Source: Gammaproteobacteria bacterium (GTDB taxonomy: Bacteria > Pseudomonadota > Gammaproteobacteria > Pseudomonadales > Azotimanducaceae). From it: 9,618 nucleotides of DNA. The position numbers and the translations under genes were made by a program. Every line of letters begins with the position of its first letter. Positions within the stretch are counted from its first letter, which is position 1. Where the stretch lies: NCBI GenBank assembly GCA_026706425.1, contig JAPOYW010000197.1:1-9618 (forward strand). Direction: 5' to 3'. This document shows, piece after piece, positions 6,718 to 9,618 of the stretch. Below the pieces are notes generated by a model, which searched no databases, had not been told where the DNA came from, and saw nothing but the letters and a program-made list of their open reading frames with translations.

Positions 6718-6999
6718 TCAGGACGCCGCGGCGCCGACGCTGTCCGCAGGGACGACGCTAACGTACTTGCGGCCAAGAACGCCCTTGGCTTCGAACTTCA
6801 CCGTGCCGTCCGTTGTTGCGAACAGCGTGTGGTCGCGCCCGCAACCCACATTGGGTCCCGGGTGGAACCGGGTGCCGCGCTGCCGCACGAGGATGTTCCC
6901 CGCGACGACCCGTTCGCCGCCAAACTTCTTGACGCCGAGCCGCTTCGAGTGGGAGTCGCGCCCGTTTCGGGTGCTGCCCCCTGCTTTCTTGTGTGCCAT
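6718..6999 (-). CDS. rpmA: 50S ribosomal protein L27
   Basis: The product has 93 residues and reads as canonical bacterial L27: MAHKKAGGSTRNGRDSHSKR at the start, then FGGERVVAGNILVRQRGTRF and GCGRDHTLFA. The N-terminal tail reaches the peptidyl transferase centre. Ala follows Met directly, so there is no cleaved N-terminal extension of the kind found in Firmicutes. The start at 6999 has AGGAG about seven bases upstream. It follows rplU after 35 bases, the near-universal rplU-rpmA pairing, and is presumably transcribed with it. Confidence 0.98.
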   Translation of the reverse strand: MAHKKAGGSTRNGRDSHSKRLGVKKFGGERVVAGNILVRQRGTRFHPGPNVGCGRDHTLFATTDGTVKFEAKGVLGRKYVSVVPADSVGAAAS

Positions 7000-7034
7000 T
7001 GGCGAACTCCTTTCTCTACCCTGCCCGCTACCCG

Positions 7035-7346
7035 CTACCGGCTGATTGCGGTGATTCTGACATCGGTGAATGCCTGGCGATGGCCTTTCTTGCGCAGGTA
7101 GTTCTTGCGGCGCTTGAACTTGATGACGCGGATCTTCTTGCCGCGGCCCTGCCCTACCACCTCGCCGGTGACCTGGCCACCCTCGACAAGGGGCTCGCCA
7201 ATGGCGATGTCGTCGCCCTCGGCGATCATCAAGACCCGGTCGAATACGATCATGTCGCCGGGGTCCCCGTCCAAGCGCTCCAAACGCACCACTTCGCCCT
7301 CGACGACCCGATGCTGCTTGCCGCCGCTCTCGAATACCGCAAACAT
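7035..7346 (-). CDS. rplU: 50S ribosomal protein L21
   Basis: The product has 103 residues, the usual L21 length. SGGKQHRV (7-14) and the C-terminal block KRRKNYLRKKGHRQAFTDVR are the family signature. L21 binds 23S rRNA next to L20. It is the first gene of the rplU-rpmA-obgE-proB operon. The ATG at 7346 has AGGA a few bases upstream. The promoter lies near 7461-7490, leaving a leader of about 108 bases with a 9-bp hairpin, a plausible place for feedback or assembly-linked control (inference). Confidence 0.98.
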   Translation of the reverse strand: MFAVFESGGKQHRVVEGEVVRLERLDGDPGDMIVFDRVLMIAEGDDIAIGEPLVEGGQVTGEVVGQGRGKKIRVIKFKRRKNYLRKKGHRQAFTDVRITAISR

Positions 7347-7395
7347 GGAACCGTCCTAAGTCAGCCTCTTCAAGCCTCGACCGTGCCGAATAGCC

Positions 7396-7434
7396 GTCGC
7401 GGGCAAGCGTCGTGTATTACAATTCGCCCGCGAC
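7396..7434 (-). promoter_or_regulatory. Stem-loop in the rplU leader
   Basis: GTCGCGGGC at 7396-7404 and GCCCGCGAC at 7426-7434 form a perfect 9-bp, eight-GC stem around a 21-base loop. It lies within the predicted rplU leader RNA, roughly 50 bases before the start codon. It lacks a following U-tract, so it is not an ordinary terminator. The loop also contains the candidate -10 of the opposite-strand ispB promoter. Confidence 0.5.
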
Positions 7435-7479
7435 CCGACCGGTCGTACAAAAAGCGCGTCATTCTATAGGACACGACGC
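7407..7479. repeat. Spaced 9-bp inverted repeat across the rplU promoter and start
   Basis: GCGTCGTGT (7407-7415) and ACACGACGC (7471-7479) are exact reverse complements 55 bases apart. The right copy lies in the -35/-10 spacer of the rplU promoter and the left copy lies in the leader. A shorter dyad, CGCGTC (7455-7460) with GACGCG (7475-7480), brackets the -10, and CGACCGGTCG (7436-7445) is a 10-bp palindrome in between. This could be a two-site operator, or chance in GC-rich DNA. Confidence 0.4.
7418..7423 (+). promoter_or_regulatory. Candidate -10 element for ispB
   Basis: TACAAT matches the -10 consensus at five of six positions and lies 117 bases before the ispB ATG. No good -35 stands at 16-18 bases, so an activator would be needed if it is real. 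It overlaps the transcribed leader of the divergent rplU. Confidence 0.3.
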
Positions 7480-7490
7480 GAGGGTGACAA
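7461..7490 (-). promoter_or_regulatory. Sigma-70-type promoter of rplU-rpmA-obgE-proB
   Basis: On the minus strand TTGTCA (7490-7485) is followed after 18 bases by TAGAAT (7466-7461); each hexamer matches consensus at five of six positions. An overlapping TATAGA with a 16-base spacer is an alternative -10. Transcription would begin near 7454. Confidence 0.7.
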
Positions 7491-7539
7491 CGCGCCGAAA
7501 GGCTCAAACCTGGAACAACCCGTCCCCATCGTCAAAGTC

Positions 7540-8559
7540 ATGGCATTCACCACCGCAGCAGCCGAAGCGACCTCCCGAGACGCCCCCCAGATGGGGCTCG
7601 AAGCGATCTTCGACCTAGTGGCCGACGACTTCGCGCGCGTCAACGAACTGATCCCGAAACAGCTCTCCTCCGGCGTCGAGATGGTCGAGGAGATCGGCCA
7701 CTACATCGTCGAGGGCGGCGGCAAGCGTCTGCGCCCGTTGATCGTGCTGCTCACGGCCCGGGCCTGTTCGTACCGGGGTAGCGGTCACATCCGGCTGGCG
7801 ACCATCATCGAGTTCCTGCACACGGCCACGCTCCTGCACGACGATGTCGTCGACAACAGTTCGCGCCGCCGCGGCCGCGCCACCGCCAACGCCCTCTGGG
7901 GCAACGCGCCGAGCGTCCTGGTGGGCGACTTCCTGTACTCCCGCGGATTCCAGCTCATGGTCGAACTCGACAGCATGGACATCATGGCGATCATCTCCGA
8001 CGCCACGAACCTCATCGCCGAGGGCGAGGTCATGCAGCTGGCCAGTATCGGCCGGACGACCATGACCGAGGACGAGTACCTGGAGGTCGTCCGCCGCAAG
8101 ACCGCGATGCTGTTCCAAGCGGCCGCCCATACCGGTGCCGTGCTCTGTTCGGAGGATCCCGACCTCATCGACGCCATGCGGCGCTACGGACTCCATTTCG
8201 GCATGGCCTACCAACTCGTCGACGACTGGCTCGACTACGCCGGCGACAGCGACGTCATGGGCAAAAACCCCGGCGACGACCTGGCCGAAGGCAAGGTCAC
8301 CCTGCCACTGATCCACACCATGGCCAACGGCCACGGGAACCAATCCGCCGTCGTCCGCCGCGCCATCGATTCCCGCTCGGCCGTCGACTTCCATAACGTG
8401 GCCCATGCCGTGCACCGCAGCGGCGGCCTCGCCTACACGAAGAACCGGGCTCTCGAAGAGGCCTATCTCGCCTCGGAGGAGGTTCTCGCGCTACCACCGA
8501 GCCGCTATCGAGACGCCTTGGAAGCATTGGCGATGGTGGCGGTTTCGCGGATGGCTTGA
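7540..8559 (+). CDS. ispB: Long-chain (octaprenyl-type) polyprenyl diphosphate synthase
   Basis: A trans-prenyltransferase that extends farnesyl diphosphate with isopentenyl diphosphate to make the quinone side chain. The 339-residue product contains GGGKRLRP (59-66), the first Asp-rich motif DDVVD (101-105), GDFLYSRGFQ (129-138), EGEVMQL (161-167) and the second Asp-rich motif DDWLD (228-232). The residues just before the first motif are small (Ala96, Thr97), as in enzymes that make long products. Product length cannot be read exactly. The ATG at 7540 has no strong Shine-Dalgarno. An in-frame ATG at 7591 (MGLEAIFDLVADDF) aligns with the E. coli IspB N-terminus and may be the true start. It diverges from rplU, as is usual in gammaproteobacteria. 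Confidence 0.95.
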   Translation: MAFTTAAAEATSRDAPQMGLEAIFDLVADDFARVNELIPKQLSSGVEMVEEIGHYIVEGGGKRLRPLIVLLTARACSYRGSGHIRLATIIEFLHTATLLHDDVVDNSSRRRGRATANALWGNAPSVLVGDFLYSRGFQLMVELDSMDIMAIISDATNLIAEGEVMQLASIGRTTMTEDEYLEVVRRKTAMLFQAAAHTGAVLCSEDPDLIDAMRRYGLHFGMAYQLVDDWLDYAGDSDVMGKNPGDDLAEGKVTLPLIHTMANGHGNQSAVVRRAIDSRSAVDFHNVAHAVHRSGGLAYTKNRALEEAYLASEEVLALPPSRYRDALEALAMVAVSRMA

Positions 8560-8619
8560 CGTCTACAGGCAACCCAGCACGCCGTCGCACGCTTGTGGCG
8601 TTCTGGTCACAACCGGACT

Positions 8620-8625
8620 TACAAT
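8620..8625 (+). promoter_or_regulatory. Candidate promoter -10 of tRNA-Pro
   Basis: TACAAT (five of six consensus) is followed by a GC-rich stretch, CCCGCCCCGCG, the kind of discriminator common at stable-RNA promoters under stringent control. A -35 is not clear: TTGTGG at 8593-8598 would need a 21-base spacer. Transcription would start near 8632, about 39 bases before the tRNA. Confidence 0.45.
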
Positions 8626-8635
8626 ACCCGCCCCG

Positions 8636-8655
8636 CGACGGGATCCTAAGCGGAT
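8636..8655. repeat. Left copy of imperfect direct repeat flanking tRNA-Pro
   Basis: CGACGGG, then ATCC, then TAAGCGGAT. It matches the right copy at 8756-8771 in 15 of 16 aligned bases once the four-base ATCC is gapped. The copies are about 120 bases apart, one on each side of the tRNA. Confidence 0.5.
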
Positions 8656-8663
8656 CGCCCGTC
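8637..8663 (+). other. Bulged hairpin in the tRNA-Pro 5' leader
   Basis: GACGGGATCC (8637-8646) pairs with GGAT (8652-8655) and CCCGTC (8658-8663) around the loop TAAGC, with a two-base CG bulge. It ends seven bases before the tRNA. It could guide 5' processing or mark the end of ispB transcripts; there is no U-tract. Confidence 0.4.
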
Positions 8664-8670
8664 AACCGTT

Positions 8671-8747
8671 CGGAGTGTAGCTCAGTCTGGTAGAGCACCG
8701 TCTTCGGGAGGCGGGGGCCGCCGGTTCAAGTCCGGCCACTCCGACCA
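8671..8747 (+). tRNA. tRNA-Pro, anticodon CGG
   Basis: A 77-base cloverleaf with every stem intact. Acceptor arm: CGGAGTG (8671-8677) with CACTCCG. D arm: GCTC/GAGC. Anticodon stem: CCGTC/GGCGG with one G-U pair. Anticodon loop: TTCGGGA, so the anticodon is CGG and reads CCG. Variable loop: five bases, GGGCC. T arm: GCCGG/CCGGC around TTCAAGT. The discriminator A and the CCA tail (8745-8747) are encoded. CCG is abundant in such a GC-rich genome. It lies 111 bases after ispB and has its own candidate -10. Confidence 0.97.
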
Positions 8748-8755
8748 ATTTGATC

Positions 8756-8771
8756 CGACGGGTTAGCGGAT
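8756..8771. repeat. Right copy of imperfect direct repeat flanking tRNA-Pro
   Basis: CGACGGG followed by TTAGCGGAT, beginning nine bases after the tRNA CCA end. It differs from the left copy (8636-8655) by lacking ATCC and by one base. Confidence 0.5.
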
Positions 8772-8794
8772 GTCTCGAACCTGCGTTTCTGGCC

Positions 8795-8820
8795 CGAAAC
8801 CGGGAAACTTCCTGGTTTCG
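8795..8820 (+). terminator. 12-bp hairpin after tRNA-Pro, possible terminator
   Basis: CGAAACCGGGAA, two bases, then TTCCTGGTTTCG: twelve pairs with one G-U, starting 48 bases after the tRNA. There is no U-tract behind it, so Rho-independent termination is doubtful. A GTTTC at 8784-8788 could pair instead with GAAAC at 8796-8800, giving a competing small hairpin. Confidence 0.5.
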
Positions 8821-8929
8821 TCGCGGAACCCGTGTGGGCCGCCAACCTCCGCAACATGGCAACGGAGATCGCTTGCTCCGCGACCGTTTGCACGAGCTGG
8901 CGAGGCCATCTTCGCGGTAGTCCGCACCG

Positions 8930-8935
8930 TATACT
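8930..8935 (+). promoter_or_regulatory. Candidate -10 element for the CBS-domain gene
   Basis: TATACT (five of six consensus) lies 33 bases before the ATG at 8969. No convincing -35 is seen at 16-18 bases (CATCTT at 17). The rest of the 221-base gap 8748-8968 holds only the repeats and hairpin listed and no credible gene. Confidence 0.35.
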
Positions 8936-8968
8936 GGTCCGGAAAAGTGACCGGCACACCAGGCCAGA

Positions 8969-9618
8969 ATGACAGATCCACACCCCGACGAGATCCTGCA
9001 CTCGTTTGAACTCGCGTTGCCGATCGCGCTGATCTCCACCCCGCGGCACCAGCTGAAGACGTGTACTCCCGACGACCGCATCGAGGACGTTATCGCCGAA
9101 ACCAGAGAAGAGGACTACGACTACGTTCCGGTGATCCTGGGTGCAAGCCAGGACGAGGTCATCGGCGTGCTGAGAACCAAACCCCACCGCGTGGGATCCG
9201 TGAGGGAGGAGTTCGACCCTCTGTCCGAACCGTTGCTTATCGGCGGCGACGCCAGCATCCTCGAGTTCGTCCGGGTGGCCGGTTCACAACCGTACCGCCT
9301 TGTCCTCGCCGGCGCACGGATCTGCGGTCTCGTAACGCTGTCGGATATGCAGAAACTTCCCGCTCGCGCAGCCCTGTTCGGGCTGATGACCGATCTGGAG
9401 CTCGTCCTGCAGGAGACGATAAGCAGGCGTTTCGAACCGCCGAAGTGGAAGCGCCAACTGAACGAGGCACGTCTCGACGCCCTGAGGGGGAACATCAACC
9501 GTGCCACCTCAGGCGGGGTTCTGATCCACGATGAAATCCTCTACACGGAGCTGTGCGACAAGCTCGACATCGTCAGGAAAATGCCCGACGTGAGGCTCAC
9601 GCTGAAGGAGCAGAAGCG
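8969..9618 (+). CDS. CBS-domain protein with C-terminal helical region, function unknown (3' end outside window)
   Basis: An open frame of 216 codons runs off the window. The ATG at 8969 is the first start after an in-frame TGA and has only a weak AGG upstream. Residues about 18-72 and 84-130 look like a tandem CBS pair: strand-helix units with DDRIEDVIAE, YVPVIL, EVIGVLR, then DASILEFVRV, YRLVLAG and ICGLVTLSDMQKLP. The last block is the typical end of a CBS motif and includes the Asp often used for ribose binding. Residues 131-216 are mostly helical and charged (ALFGLMTDLELVLQETISRR, then LYTELCDKLDIVRKM). Known: CBS pairs bind adenine nucleotides and regulate attached domains. The helical part faintly recalls HEPN/Swt1-like helices, but no R-x4-6-H motif is visible, so no activity is claimed. 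No signal peptide or membrane segment is seen. Confidence 0.85.
   Translation, partial: MTDPHPDEILHSFELALPIALISTPRHQLKTCTPDDRIEDVIAETREEDYDYVPVILGASQDEVIGVLRTKPHRVGSVREEFDPLSEPLLIGGDASILEFVRVAGSQPYRLVLAGARICGLVTLSDMQKLPARAALFGLMTDLELVLQETISRRFEPPKWKRQLNEARLDALRGNINRATSGGVLIHDEILYTELCDKLDIVRKMPDVRLTLKEQK

Noticed and set aside
7615..8415. 266-residue minus frame antisense to ispB
   Set aside because: Val/Asp/His-rich shadow of the opposite strand; IspB motifs on the plus strand are complete.
8770..9009. Plus-strand 79-residue frame between tRNA-Pro and the CBS gene
   Set aside because: Low-complexity product with no family pattern. It runs through the hairpin and overlaps the start of the better-supported CBS frame.
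8662..9081. Minus-strand 139-residue frame across tRNA-Pro
   Set aside because: Its C-terminal part (GLEPAAPASRRRCSTRLSY) is the well-known false peptide from reading a tRNA gene antisense. It overlaps both the tRNA and the CBS gene.
9061..9534. Plus-strand 157-residue frame inside the CBS gene
   Set aside because: Arg/Pro/Gly-rich out-of-frame shadow typical of GC-rich DNA; the frame from 8969 has clear CBS patterns.

Overview
This GC-rich window reads as the chromosome of a gammaproteobacterium. The gene order ispB / rplU-rpmA-obgE-proB / rpsT / murJ-ribF-lspA-fkpB-pilE follows the block known from Pseudomonas aeruginosa and relatives, and the proteins align by eye with Pseudomonas and E. 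coli families. It is mostly core genome. The organism cannot be named from this window. No rRNA, insertion sequence, CRISPR array or replication origin is visible, and no gene-free stretch exceeds about 220 bases.

Left part (1-3942, minus strand). murJ (lipid II flippase), ribF (FMN/FAD synthesis), lspA (signal peptidase II), fkpB (peptidyl-prolyl isomerase) and the start of a type IV pilin gene of the PilE type lie head to tail. ribF/lspA share an ATGA overlap and lspA/fkpB a GTGA overlap. Two genes usual in this block are absent: ileS (expected between ribF and lspA) and ispH (expected between fkpB and pilE). The pilin is cut by the window edge. It has Ala instead of Gly before its cleavage site and a DxDxDGxxD loop.

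Middle (3943-7490). rpsT (ribosomal protein S20) runs rightward from a TTG start behind a TTGACA-type promoter, divergent from murJ and nearly abutting the convergent proB. rplU, rpmA, obgE and proB form a leftward operon making L21, L27, the Obg GTPase and glutamate 5-kinase. obgE and proB overlap by 8 bases and proB also starts with TTG. The rplU promoter and leader hold perfect 9-bp inverted repeats that suggest a regulatory or autoregulatory region.

Right part (7491-9618, plus strand). ispB (long-chain polyprenyl diphosphate synthase for the quinone tail) is followed by tRNA-Pro(CGG). The tRNA is flanked by imperfect direct repeats and followed by a 12-bp hairpin. The last gene, cut by the edge, encodes two CBS-like domains plus a C-terminal helical region of unknown role. 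It is the only gene here that is not recognisable core housekeeping, and its place just past a tRNA makes it the likeliest start of accessory DNA. No complete novel system can be demonstrated within these 9.6 kb.
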